The position numbers and the translations under genes are program-made. Shown piece after piece: positions 1-7,693 of a stretch of DNA of 64,000 bases. Origin of the DNA: Oscillospiraceae bacterium (lineage in GTDB: Bacteria > Bacillota > Clostridia > Oscillospirales > Oscillospiraceae); assembly GCA_017501355.1 (NCBI GenBank), contig JAFVXA010000020.1, positions 1 through 64,000 of the forward strand. The letters run 5' to 3'. Under the pieces are notes generated by a model. That model did no database searches. It was not told the DNA's origin and worked only from the letters and a program-made list of their open reading frames with translations. How positions within the stretch are numbered: the first letter of the stretch is position 1; each line of letters begins with the position of its first letter.

Positions 1-97
1 AGGCAAGCTCTTAGTCAGTACTTTTTCAAGTACCGTCTGGTGCTTTTCGTTCGTTTCGTTGTTTAATTTACAAGGTACACGCCGCATCAGCGGAACA
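1..97 (-). ncRNA. 5' leader of a pre-rRNA transcript (16S gene lies left of the window)
   Basis: Read on the minus strand, this stretch follows a canonical promoter. It contains a short CCGC-TGAT-GCGG hairpin, then a block reading ACCTTGTAAATTAAACAACG, which resembles the conserved leader or processing element found ahead of 16S rRNA in Firmicutes. A second stem of GTACTT / AAGTAC type follows near the window edge. There is no open frame. The 16S gene itself is not visible, so this is inferred from leader and promoter architecture. Confidence 0.6.
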
Positions 98-103
98 TTA
101 TTG

Positions 104-132
104 AGTATATCAGAACCAAACCCGTTTGTCAA
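104..132 (-). promoter_or_regulatory. rRNA operon promoter P2
   Basis: On the minus strand TTGACA (127-132) and TATACT (104-109) are separated by exactly 17 bp. It is the promoter proximal to the rRNA-type leader and lies about 100 bp downstream of a second, similar promoter. Tandem promoters of this kind are usual for rRNA operons in Firmicutes. Confidence 0.7.
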
Positions 133-206
133 GAACTTTTTCCGTTCTTTTTCAAACTTTTTTCGACTCGTCATTTACGCTCACCGTTCTCGCGGACAGC
201 TCGGTT

Positions 207-235
207 AGAATACCACACCTTCCACCTCTTGTCAA
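207..235 (-). promoter_or_regulatory. rRNA operon promoter P1
   Basis: On the minus strand TTGACA (230-235) and TATTCT (207-212) are spaced 17 bp apart. The transcribed region just downstream contains CTGTCCGCGAGAACGG, a GC-rich stretch like those after other strong stable-RNA promoters. Together with P2 it forms a tandem pair reading out of the left edge. Confidence 0.65.
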
Positions 236-534
236 CACTATTTTTCCACTTTTTCAGACTTTTTTCCACCGCCCTTTCATACCTATTATATATAGCGAAA
301 TACAATTCTGTTTGTCACCTTTCCCTGCCGATACACGTCATGTCTACACAGTACAAAGCGGTGCGCGGCTCACTCTAAATTGTGATAGAACTTTTGCGTG
401 TTTGCGCTTGCTTTTTCCTCTCCGTGATTCCATAATATAAATTACTTTGTCGACAGATTTCGACACTGCGTTTTTATTAACTTTTTTCGGTGCTTCGCGC
501 CGTTATTCTAAATCTTCGTATTGGAGCATACACC
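236..534 (+). promoter_or_regulatory. Intergenic region with a possible MBOAT promoter
   Basis: This AT- and pyrimidine-rich gap of about 300 bp separates the leftward rRNA promoters from the rightward acyltransferase gene. It has no convincing coding frame. A candidate promoter for the downstream gene is TTGCTT (408-413) and CATAAT (431-436) with a 17 bp spacer. The -35 is weak and the assignment is tentative. Confidence 0.35.
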
Positions 535-1992
535 ATGGTCTTTTCTGATCTTCTGTTTCTCTTTCTGTTTCTGCCGCTGAATCTTCTGTTGCAGCGACTG
601 ATGCCGGGCATCCGCAGCAAAAACGCCGTGATGCTGCTGTCCTCTCTCTTCTTTTATACCTGGGGCGAACCCGTCTATGTCCTGCTGCTGATCGGCACCA
701 CTCTGGTCAATTGGGCTGCTGCCCTTCTTGTGGAAAAGCGCCGCACGGAAGGACGCTCCGGCAAGGGGGCTCTCATCGCCGCCTGTGCAGTCAGCCTCGG
801 CATACTCTCCTTATTTAAATATGGTATGTTCTTCTGCCGCAATTTGCAGGCGCTGACCGGTTTGGAGTTCACTATTTCCGAGATCGCACTCCCCATCGGC
901 ATTTCCTTCTACACCTTTCAGGCGCTGAGCTACACCGTGGACGTGTATCGCGGCGAGGTGTCCGCGCAAAAGAGCTTTCCGACCCTTCTGATGTATGTCA
1001 GCCTGTTCCATCAGTGCATTGCAGGTCCCATCGTGCGATACAGTCATGTAGAGCAGGAGATCCTGCACCGTACCACCAACACCACTGACATCGCAGCCGG
1101 CATTCGCCGTTTCAGCGCAGGTCTTGCCAAGAAAGCGCTTCTCGCCAATCCCTGCGGCGAATTGGCTGACCGCATCCTGCTGACAGCAGCGACTGCAAAC
1201 GATCTCACCCTCGCAGCAGAAAACCTTGCCACCCTCGGCAATCTCGATTCCCTCGCGCTGGCGCTGGGCGTTCTCGCTTGGTCGCTGCAGATCTATCTGG
1301 ATTTCTCCGCTTATTCCGACATGGCGATCGGCATGGGTCTGATGGCCGGTTTCCATTACCGTGAGAACTTCGATCACCCCTACATCTCTGCCAGTGTTTC
1401 GGAATTTTGGCGACGCTGGCATATCTCCCTCGGCTCTTTCTTCCGCGACTATGTGTACATCCCCCTCGGCGGTAATCGCCACGGCAGCGCAAGAACCGTG
1501 TGCAATCTCCTGCTGACATGGCTGCTGACAGGTCTCTGGCACGGCGCAAGCTGGAACTATGTGCTGTGGGGTCTTTATTTCTTTGTATTCATCGCGCTGG
1601 AGAAGCTGCTGAGCGGCAAGCTCCCCCGTATCCCCAAGATTCTTCGGCATCTGTACCTGCTGACGGTGGTCTATTTCGGTTGGATCCTGTTCCGATTCGA
1701 GAACCTCTCTCTGGGTCTCGCCGTGGCAAAGGGACTTCTCCGCAGCAATCCCGTAGCCTTTGAGACCACCATCCTTTGGCAGAGCCACAGCATCCTGCTG
1801 GCAGTTTGTGTTCTGGTCTGCACTCCCCTGCCGAAAAAGCTTCTCACCTACTGCACCGGCGAACGCACTCCCGCCCCCGTGCGGAATGTGAGCCGCTTCG
1901 TTGAAGCGGTGCTGCCGGTGGCATCCCTTCTGCTCTCCGCGGCAGCTCTTGCCGGCGCAAGCTACAATCCCTTTATCTACTTCCAGTTCTGA
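535..1992 (+). CDS. MBOAT family membrane O-acyltransferase (AlgI-like)
   Basis: Membrane-bound O-acyltransferase of 485 residues. Family members move acyl groups across the membrane, commonly to O-acetylate alginate, peptidoglycan, teichoic acids or other exopolysaccharides. It has many hydrophobic segments, the FWRRWHISLGSFFRDYVYIPLGG block, and the WHGASW segment that carries the family's catalytic histidine. The chosen start is the ATG at 535, 8 nt after GGAG; an in-frame GTG at 490 has no ribosome site. The next gene starts 12 bp downstream and encodes a DHHW (AlgX/AlgJ-like) partner, so the two probably act together. The acceptor polymer cannot be told from sequence. Confidence 0.9.
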   Translation: MVFSDLLFLFLFLPLNLLLQRLMPGIRSKNAVMLLSSLFFYTWGEPVYVLLLIGTTLVNWAAALLVEKRRTEGRSGKGALIAACAVSLGILSLFKYGMFFCRNLQALTGLEFTISEIALPIGISFYTFQALSYTVDVYRGEVSAQKSFPTLLMYVSLFHQCIAGPIVRYSHVEQEILHRTTNTTDIAAGIRRFSAGLAKKALLANPCGELADRILLTAATANDLTLAAENLATLGNLDSLALALGVLAWSLQIYLDFSAYSDMAIGMGLMAGFHYRENFDHPYISASVSEFWRRWHISLGSFFRDYVYIPLGGNRHGSARTVCNLLLTWLLTGLWHGASWNYVLWGLYFFVFIALEKLLSGKLPRIPKILRHLYLLTVVYFGWILFRFENLSLGLAVAKGLLRSNPVAFETTILWQSHSILLAVCVLVCTPLPKKLLTYCTGERTPAPVRNVSRFVEAVLPVASLLLSAAALAGASYNPFIYFQF

Positions 1993-2004
1993 TGAGGTCG
2001 GCAC

Positions 2005-3345
2005 ATGGATAAAAAAACAAAGCTTTTTGAATATCTGACCATAGGTCTCTTTGCCATCGCTCTCCTCGGCGGATCTGTGCTGGCGCAGATCCCCGCGCTC
2101 CGCCCCGACTATTCCGAGGAGGAAAAGCGGGAGCTTGCAAAATTCCCCGAATATTCCGCCGAGACCCTCGCCGACGGCAGCTACTTCAGCAGCATCAGCC
2201 TGTGGTTTTCCGACACCTTCCCCTTCCGCGAGCAGCTGGTGGCACTGAATGCCGCCGTGGAATCCCTCCACGGCAAAACCTCTATCCAGATCAGCGGCAA
2301 CGTGGTGGAAGGCGACGAGATCCCCGACGACGCAGAAGCGAGCGCTCCCGTGGAGGACGAACCGATCGAAGAGCCCCCCGTCGAAGAAGGCTTCCACGAT
2401 GATGACGGCATAGACGAAAACTACACCGATCCCGAAGACCCCGGCGCGGTGCAAAAATTCGGCGCGGTACTGCAGGTGGGTGACACCGCCTATGAGTACT
2501 ACGGTTTCTCTGAATCCGCCGCCCACGCTTACGCTTCCATGGTCAATGACACCGCCGCTCTTCTCGGCGAAAACGTGCAGGTCTACACCATGGTCGTTCC
2601 CAACAGCATGGGTGTTATGCTGCCCGACAGTCTCCGCGGCAGCATCAAGACAGGCGACCAGGAGAAAGCCATCGACTTCATCTATGCACAGATGAGCGAG
2701 CAGGTGCAGACCGTTCCCGTTTATGCCCCGCTCCGCGCCCATCGCAGCGAGTACATCTATTTCCGCACCGACCATCACTGGACTGCTCTCGGTGCCTACT
2801 ACGCCTATACAAAGCTCGCATCTGTCAACGACTGGGATCCGAACGAGCTGTCCCGCTATGAAACCGTCAGCTACGGTCCCTTCCTCGGCAGCTTCTACTC
2901 CCATACAGGCAAGAGCGCAGCGCTTGCCGCCAACCCCGACGAACTCATTGCCTACAAACCCTTCTACGAAAGCACTTATACTTATTGGGATCGCAGCGGA
3001 TCTGCCCACAAAGCCAACGTGGTCACCGATGTATCGAACTGGAGCAAGAGCAGCAAGTACAGCGCTTTCATCGGCGGCGATCAGCCCTACGGCGAGATCC
3101 ATAACGCATCCCTCACCGACGGCTCTGCCTGCGTGATTTTGAAGGAATCCTACGGCAATGCTTTTGTTCCTTTCCTCGCCGCCCATTACGAGAACACCTA
3201 TGTGGTGGACTACCGTTACTGGAAGGGCAAGCTCCCTTCGCTCGTGGCAGAGAAGGGCATCAGCGATGTCTATTTCGTCAACAACATCATGGCAGCGCAA
3301 ACCAAAGTCCGCATCAACGAAATGCGAAATCTTTCCGCACAATAA
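2005..3345 (+). CDS. DHHW family (AlgX/AlgJ-like) extracytoplasmic protein
   Basis: A 446-residue protein with an N-terminal hydrophobic segment (about residues 12-30) that should anchor or export it. An acidic low-complexity stretch lies around residues 115-145. The SGNH-hydrolase-like domain carries the TDHHWTALGAYYAY motif, the DHHW signature. AlgX/AlgJ-type proteins complete polysaccharide O-acetylation outside the membrane using acyl groups delivered by an MBOAT partner, which is the gene immediately upstream. The start has GAGG 7 nt upstream. A second MBOAT/DHHW pair lies at 37814-40441, so the genome carries at least two such modules. Confidence 0.85.
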   Translation: MDKKTKLFEYLTIGLFAIALLGGSVLAQIPALRPDYSEEEKRELAKFPEYSAETLADGSYFSSISLWFSDTFPFREQLVALNAAVESLHGKTSIQISGNVVEGDEIPDDAEASAPVEDEPIEEPPVEEGFHDDDGIDENYTDPEDPGAVQKFGAVLQVGDTAYEYYGFSESAAHAYASMVNDTAALLGENVQVYTMVVPNSMGVMLPDSLRGSIKTGDQEKAIDFIYAQMSEQVQTVPVYAPLRAHRSEYIYFRTDHHWTALGAYYAYTKLASVNDWDPNELSRYETVSYGPFLGSFYSHTGKSAALAANPDELIAYKPFYESTYTYWDRSGSAHKANVVTDVSNWSKSSKYSAFIGGDQPYGEIHNASLTDGSACVILKESYGNAFVPFLAAHYENTYVVDYRYWKGKLPSLVAEKGISDVYFVNNIMAAQTKVRINEMRNLSAQ

Positions 3346-3466
3346 TCAGTTATATCACGGTCTACGACACGGTGTTTGGCAGGAACCCCACGACCTATCA
3401 GACAAGCATTGATATCCTCGCGGGAACATGAAGAAAATTGGGTTTTCTGTGAACGGAGGTTGTTTG

Positions 3467-3745
3467 ATGAAAAGAAAAAATGTAATCAAAATGCCACTGA
3501 GCCTTCTGCTCGTGACTGCAATGCTCCTGCTGAGTGCCTGCGGTGGAGCAGAAGATCTGACCAGCGGCATTCAACCGAACGAAGTGGATGTGTCCTGTGA
3601 TCTTACGCAAGGAAATGTGGCTGCAACAGACTTTGCGCTGCGTCTCTTCCGTGCAAGTTCCAAAGAGGGGGAGAACACGTTGCTTTCCCCGCTCTCTGTC
3701 CTTTCGGCGCTTGCCATGACGGCGAACGGTGCGGAAGAGGTATGA
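3467..3745 (+). pseudogene. Truncated serpin-family lipoprotein (N-terminal fragment)
   Basis: The 92-residue product begins with a lipoprotein signal peptide (KMPLSLLLVTAMLLLSACGG, lipobox LLSAC). It then runs into a serpin N-terminus: ATDFALRLFRASSKEGENTL, followed by LSPLSVLSALAMTANGAEEV. That matches the conserved helix A / strand 6B region of serpins, and then the frame stops. Intact serpins are about 370 residues or longer; the beta-sheets, breach, shutter and reactive-centre loop are all missing. The start ATG at 3467 has GGAGG 7 nt upstream. The stop codon lies inside the left arm of a perfect inverted repeat, suggesting the gene was cut there by deletion or insertion. It cannot function as a serpin. 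Confidence 0.75.
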
Positions 3746-3773
3746 CCACCCGTAAAACGGGTGGTCATACCTC
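3737..3773. terminator. Perfect 17-bp hairpin between convergent genes
   Basis: GAGGTATGACCACCCGT (3737-3753) and its exact complement (3757-3773) flank an AAA loop. It lies between the broken serpin and the convergent zinc-ribbon gene and could terminate in both directions, although the T-tract is poor on either side. It overlaps the serpin stop codon. Confidence 0.55.
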
Positions 3774-3777
3774 ATAT

Positions 3778-4062
3778 TTAGCAGGGACTTTTACAGTACG
3801 GACACTTCGGATAGTCAAAGTCGATCTCCTTGCCGCAAAGAGGACACACCTTTTGCGGCAAGCCATTATCTTCTCCGCCACGAGGCTGAAACAGTTCGAT
3901 CTTTCCACAGGCAGGACAGCAATAGAAATCCACTTCCATAGCGCCTGCCATGAGATTGCCCCAATCCCCCGAAAACCACCCCGTTTCACCGAGTTGGATT
4001 TTCTCACGTCTCGCATAGCGCATCCGCTCCCCGCAGCGCAGGCAGTTCAGTTCCCTTTCCAT
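3778..4062 (-). CDS. Small zinc-ribbon protein
   Basis: A 94-residue protein with three paired-cysteine knuckles: CLRCGERM near the N-terminus, CCPACG in the middle, and CPLCG plus CPYC near the C-terminus. This pattern indicates zinc binding. The central stretch EKIQLGETGWFSGDWGNLMA with GAMEVDFYCC is typical of an uncharacterised Firmicutes zinc-ribbon family. The start ATG at 4062 has GGAGGTG just upstream; an extended in-frame start at 4116 lacks support. The role is unknown. It stands alone between a hairpin and the divergent yjjG-like gene. Confidence 0.7.
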   Translation of the reverse strand: MERELNCLRCGERMRYARREKIQLGETGWFSGDWGNLMAGAMEVDFYCCPACGKIELFQPRGGEDNGLPQKVCPLCGKEIDFDYPKCPYCKSPC

Positions 4063-4169
4063 TTCCGCACCTCCAAGCTTTTTTATCAGCATAACACAGA
4101 GGTACTGCGTTTGCAATTTGCCGCAAAATATGTTACCCTCTTTTCAAACAAAATGCAAAGGAGATCGCC

Positions 4170-4859
4170 ATGAGCCGCTATCCTTATCTGCTCTTTGATG
4201 CCGACAACACCCTCTTTGACTTTACCGCCGCAGAGCGGATCGCCTTTCGCCGCACCTGTGAAAAAAACAGTCTGCCTTGGTCAGAAGAAAACTACACCAC
4301 CTACAAGGAGATCAATGCCGCACTCTGGGCGGATTTTGACCGCGGGCTGTATGAGAAATCCTTCGTCGTGGTGGAGCGTTTCCGCCGTCTGCTTGCCCAT
4401 CTCGGCATCGAGGGCGATGCTGATGCCTGTATGCAGGTGCAGGAGGACACCCTCGGCGAATGCTCCATGCTGATCGACGGCGCGGAAACACTTTGCCGCA
4501 AGCTCAGCGAGACCCACAAGCTCTATCTCGTCACCAACGCCGTCGCCGCCGTGCAGAAACGCCGCCTCGCCGCATCTGCCATCAAGCAATATCTCAGCGG
4601 CGCGTTCATCTCCGAGGATGCGGGCGCTGCCAAGCCCAGCACCGCATACTTTGACTACGTTTTCTCCCGCATCGACGGCATCACCAGAGAAAACTGTCTC
4701 GTCATCGGCGATTCCCTCACCAGCGACATCAAGGGCGCCAACAATTACGGTCTCCCCTGTGTGTGGTACAATCCCGCAGGCAAGCCCCAGCCCGAAGGCT
4801 ATCACGCAGACTATATCATCCGTGATCTCGACGAGCTTTACGCCATCATCGACGACTGA
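4170..4859 (+). CDS. yjjG: YjjG-family HAD noncanonical pyrimidine nucleotidase
   Basis: A 229-residue HAD phosphatase. Motif I is LFDADNTLFDF near the N-terminus with the two catalytic aspartates. Motif II is at LVTNA, and motifs III/IV are represented by KPSTAYFDYVF and VIGDSLTSDIKGANNYG. The helical cap following motif I and the spacing match YjjG-type nucleotidases, which dephosphorylate noncanonical pyrimidine nucleoside monophosphates and thereby clean the nucleotide pool. It appears monocistronic, with a hairpin terminator directly after the stop. Confidence 0.82.
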   Translation: MSRYPYLLFDADNTLFDFTAAERIAFRRTCEKNSLPWSEENYTTYKEINAALWADFDRGLYEKSFVVVERFRRLLAHLGIEGDADACMQVQEDTLGECSMLIDGAETLCRKLSETHKLYLVTNAVAAVQKRRLAASAIKQYLSGAFISEDAGAAKPSTAYFDYVFSRIDGITRENCLVIGDSLTSDIKGANNYGLPCVWYNPAGKPQPEGYHADYIIRDLDELYAIIDD

Positions 4860-4865
4860 ATTTTC

Positions 4866-4902
4866 ACCATCCTTCCCCTCGCAAGGGGGAGGATGGTTTT
4901 TT
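4866..4902 (+). terminator. Rho-independent terminator after yjjG
   Basis: ACCATCC..CCCCT pairs with AGGGGGAGGATGGT across a CGCA loop with one mismatch, and is followed by TTTTTT. It begins 7 bp after the stop codon. Confidence 0.8.
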
Positions 4903-4910
4903 CTGTCCGC

Positions 4911-4939
4911 TTGACATTTCACGCCACAACCTGTAGTAT
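4911..4939 (+). promoter_or_regulatory. Promoter of the BlaR1/M56 gene
   Basis: TTGACA (4911-4916) and TAGTAT (4934-4939) are spaced 17 bp apart. The -10 sits inside CTGTAGTATA, which is itself a half-site resembling the operator just downstream. Confidence 0.7.
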
Positions 4940-4949
4940 ATAAGTGTGT

Positions 4950-4964
4950 ACTACAAATTGTAGT
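4950..4964. promoter_or_regulatory. BlaI/MecI-type operator
   Basis: The palindrome ACTACAAATTGTAGT matches the ACTACA-N3-TGTAGT core bound by BlaI/MecI repressors. It lies just after the -10, where a bound repressor would block transcription. A related half-site (CTGTAGTATA) overlaps the -10. No blaI gene is adjacent. Confidence 0.65.
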
Positions 4965-4998
4965 GCATAATACATTGACAGCATGAGGGGGTAATGCT

Positions 4999-7572
4999 AT
5001 GTCTTACTACTCTTTTCTGCCGAAGCTGTTCAACATGAGCCTGACGGCAAGCGTGGCGATCGTCTTTGTGATCCTGCTGCGCCTGCTGCTGAAGAAAGCG
5101 CCGAAGGTCATTTCCTATGCACTCTGGGGCGTGGTTCTGTTCCGTCTGTTGTGCCCGGTCTCCATCGGCTCCGACTTCTCGGTATACAATCTCTTTGATG
5201 CTCCCGCCGAAAGCACAGGATCGGCGACCAGTGTCATCGAATATGTACCCAGCGACATTGTCCACACGGAATATCCTACGGTCACTCTGCCTGTACCGGG
5301 CATCAGCGACGGGATCAACGAAACACTTCCCCAAGGTGAAGAACAGCTGCGAGCTGACCCTTTGGAAGGTTCTCTCTTCCTTGCAACCTTCCTTTGGATG
5401 ATGGGCGTGTCGGTGATGGTCATCTACAGCGTTGTTTCTTACGTCCGACTGCGGCAGAAGCTCTTTGTGGTCGTTCCGCTGCGCCATAACATCTTTATCG
5501 CAGACGATATCAAGTCCCCCTTTGTGGTGGGCTTGTTCCGTCCGAAGATCTATCTCCCCTGCAATCTGAGTGAAAAAGAGCAGGAATATATCATTCTCCA
5601 CGAGCAGCATCACATCAAGCGGTTTGACCACATCGCCAAGGCGCTGGCGTTCCTCGCGCTGACCATTCACTGGTTTAACCCTCTGGTTTGGGTGGCGTTC
5701 ACCTTGGCAGGCAAGGACATGGAAATGAGCTGTGACGAAGCCGTGATCCGCAAGGTCGGCAGTGATGTCCGTGCAGACTACTCCTCGTCTCTTCTGACCC
5801 TTGCCACCGGGCGGCGCATCATCGCGGGGATGCCTTTGGCATTTGGCGAGGGCGACACCAAGGGTCGTATCCATAATCTCTCCAAGTGGAAAAAGCCCGC
5901 GGTGTGGGTGGTTGCGGTCGCAACTGTCGCTTGCATCGTGTTGGCAGTCAGTTTGCTGACGAATCCAACACAGGACAGTTACACGCTGCGCATTGTTGTT
6001 CCCGCCGGAAGTCAGGAAACCTTCGTCTATGCTGACGAGGAGATTTCTCCCCTTGGCAGGCACATCGTTGTCACTTGCGGCGACGGACTCGGCGACACCG
6101 AGGTTGTTCTGAAACCTCTTGCGGTGAAAACAGAAACCGCCTATGACGAGCCGCAGTACATCACGCCGGGACTGCCTGTGAAGCTGGAAGCCGAAAAAGG
6201 CGGCTGGTTCAAAATCGGCGTAAATATGCAAAACAACACCGATGCGGACAAAATCGTTTATCTGAATGTGGAAAACGTCGAGGTTTGTATTCCGAACCGT
6301 GTCACCGATCCGCGGGAAGAAACCCTGCACGAAACACTGACACTTCTCTTCAGCAATGACGAAATCCTAGCTGCGGCAATCAAAGAGAGCATGAGCCACA
6401 TTGGCATCGGGGTACAGGACGGCGCACCAAACGAGCGCCCTGCAGACACCATGCTGCATGAGCGTTACGCCGAGCTGTTCACTCAGAGCGGCTTGGAAAA
6501 ATTCCTCACAAGAGACGATGCCTATCGTCTCCCTCTCTTCATCCATCACGCAGGCATTACTGCAGCAATAGATGCATTGACACTTACCTATGCAGAAAAC
6601 AGCGATGCCTGCAGTTTCACCTTGCAACTGCTCTGCAACGGTCAGGAATTTCCGATCAACGGCTCCGCAAAGTTTGACAGCACACTGCTGGAAGAGCTTC
6701 ATCTGAACGCCGGATCATGGGAGAAATATCTGATCGATCAGGCAGCACGGATGGATCAGTCGTCCTCTCTTGATGCCGCCATCCGATCAGCCATCATTGA
6801 GATCAACAAGCCCCAAGCTCCCGATGGTTTGTACCACTGTGCCAGCTTCGTCACCCTTTCTACTCAAGAGCTCAGTGCCACTCCCCCCGTTGGTTCTACC
6901 GACCACACCGGATGGGTGACCGTCTATGGCATAGCACTCCATCAATCGTTCAGCTTCTCCGGTGGAGCACTCCGCGATGCAGGTGGCAGCCATATTCCGG
7001 TCGCCATTACCTTTGATGTTCACAACGGGAAGTACAGTCTGAAGGAATACTGGCAACCGGGAGACGGCAGCTACTATGTCTCTGACATTCGGAACAAATT
7101 CCCGGACGAAATCGAAGAGGATGCCCTTGATACGCAAAAGTACATTCGGGCACAGATTCAAAACTGCTATGCACAGGCGATCGAATTTAGCGGTATAGAT
7201 ACCACCGCTGCCATGGAACAGCTTTTTGAAATCATCGAGTCCTCTCCCCTGCACTCCTCCAATCCCGGCGATTACATCAACGAGCACTCCATCGAATACC
7301 GCGAGTTGACCTATTACGGTCAGTACACCTTGCGCTACTGCTTTGAGCAGTTCCTTAAGGGTGGTCAGACCGGGCTGCGTGGACATCTGATGAGAGCAGT
7401 GATCGATGATATCGCACCGGAGAGCAGGCTGCAGATCCAAACCATGACCGGGCAGGAATACTTTGACGAGTGGAAAGCAGCCGCGATTCAGCTCAGCGAA
7501 CAGCATGGCATGGACTGGATCAAAGGCAATCAGCCTGCAGTCCATCTTCTCCTGCAGATGATGGAGGAATAA
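4999..7572 (+). CDS. M56 family metallopeptidase, BlaR1/MecR1-like sensor
   Basis: An 857-residue membrane protein. The N-terminal half is a BlaR1-type M56 zinc protease with several membrane helices and the motif H201-E202-Q-H-H205, followed by the CDEAVIRK segment. After a last membrane helix (around residues 307-325) comes a long extracytoplasmic region that does not resemble a penicillin-binding domain. BlaR1-like proteins sense an external signal and relieve BlaI repression by proteolysis. Here a BlaI-type operator overlaps the promoter, but blaI, normally the gene just upstream, is absent. The start ATG follows GAGGGGG. The ligand is unknown, and beta-lactam sensing should not be assumed. 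Confidence 0.82.
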   Translation: MSYYSFLPKLFNMSLTASVAIVFVILLRLLLKKAPKVISYALWGVVLFRLLCPVSIGSDFSVYNLFDAPAESTGSATSVIEYVPSDIVHTEYPTVTLPVPGISDGINETLPQGEEQLRADPLEGSLFLATFLWMMGVSVMVIYSVVSYVRLRQKLFVVVPLRHNIFIADDIKSPFVVGLFRPKIYLPCNLSEKEQEYIILHEQHHIKRFDHIAKALAFLALTIHWFNPLVWVAFTLAGKDMEMSCDEAVIRKVGSDVRADYSSSLLTLATGRRIIAGMPLAFGEGDTKGRIHNLSKWKKPAVWVVAVATVACIVLAVSLLTNPTQDSYTLRIVVPAGSQETFVYADEEISPLGRHIVVTCGDGLGDTEVVLKPLAVKTETAYDEPQYITPGLPVKLEAEKGGWFKIGVNMQNNTDADKIVYLNVENVEVCIPNRVTDPREETLHETLTLLFSNDEILAAAIKESMSHIGIGVQDGAPNERPADTMLHERYAELFTQSGLEKFLTRDDAYRLPLFIHHAGITAAIDALTLTYAENSDACSFTLQLLCNGQEFPINGSAKFDSTLLEELHLNAGSWEKYLIDQAARMDQSSSLDAAIRSAIIEINKPQAPDGLYHCASFVTLSTQELSATPPVGSTDHTGWVTVYGIALHQSFSFSGGALRDAGGSHIPVAITFDVHNGKYSLKEYWQPGDGSYYVSDIRNKFPDEIEEDALDTQKYIRAQIQNCYAQAIEFSGIDTTAAMEQLFEIIESSPLHSSNPGDYINEHSIEYRELTYYGQYTLRYCFEQFLKGGQTGLRGHLMRAVIDDIAPESRLQIQTMTGQEYFDEWKAAAIQLSEQHGMDWIKGNQPAVHLLLQMMEE

Positions 7573-7586
7573 GTTCGTAACGCAAC

Positions 7587-7617
7587 AGGCACAGCTCCAA
7601 ACGGAGCTGTGCCTTTC
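7587..7617 (+). terminator. Terminator after the M56 gene
   Basis: A perfect 12-bp stem, AGGCACAGCTCC / GGAGCTGTGCCT, with an AAAC loop, followed by a short T-rich run. It directly precedes the PadR promoter. Confidence 0.75.
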
Positions 7618-7620
7618 CTA

Positions 7621-7649
7621 TTGACAGCACAATAGAGATCATCTATAAT
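7621..7649 (+). promoter_or_regulatory. Consensus promoter of the padR operon
   Basis: TTGACA (7621-7626) and TATAAT (7644-7649) with a 17 bp spacer form a perfect consensus promoter, which would be very strong unless repressed. The adjacent palindromes support repression by the PadR product. Confidence 0.85.
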
Positions 7650-7677
7650 ATCGTTAGATGATATCATGTAACGATAT
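7640..7677. promoter_or_regulatory. Nested palindromic operator, probable PadR site
   Basis: ATATCGTTA (7648-7656) and TAACGATAT (7669-7677) form a perfect 9-bp dyad around a self-complementary centre ATGATATCAT. A second overlapping dyad, ATCATCTA (7640-7647) / TAGATGAT (7655-7662), spans the -10. Binding would occlude RNA polymerase, consistent with PadR autorepression. Confidence 0.65.
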
Positions 7678-7693
7678 TAACTGAGGTGACCCT

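Noticed and set aside
811..3342. An 843-codon minus-strand frame opposite the MBOAT and DHHW genes
   Set aside because: It spans two convincing genes and their intergenic gap and has no recognisable domain; it is an antisense artefact of codon bias. The same holds for the long frames opposite leuS, smc and hypD.
3737..3773. End of an insertion sequence or transposon
   Set aside because: No transposase, target duplication or second copy is visible; a hairpin between convergent genes is sufficient explanation.
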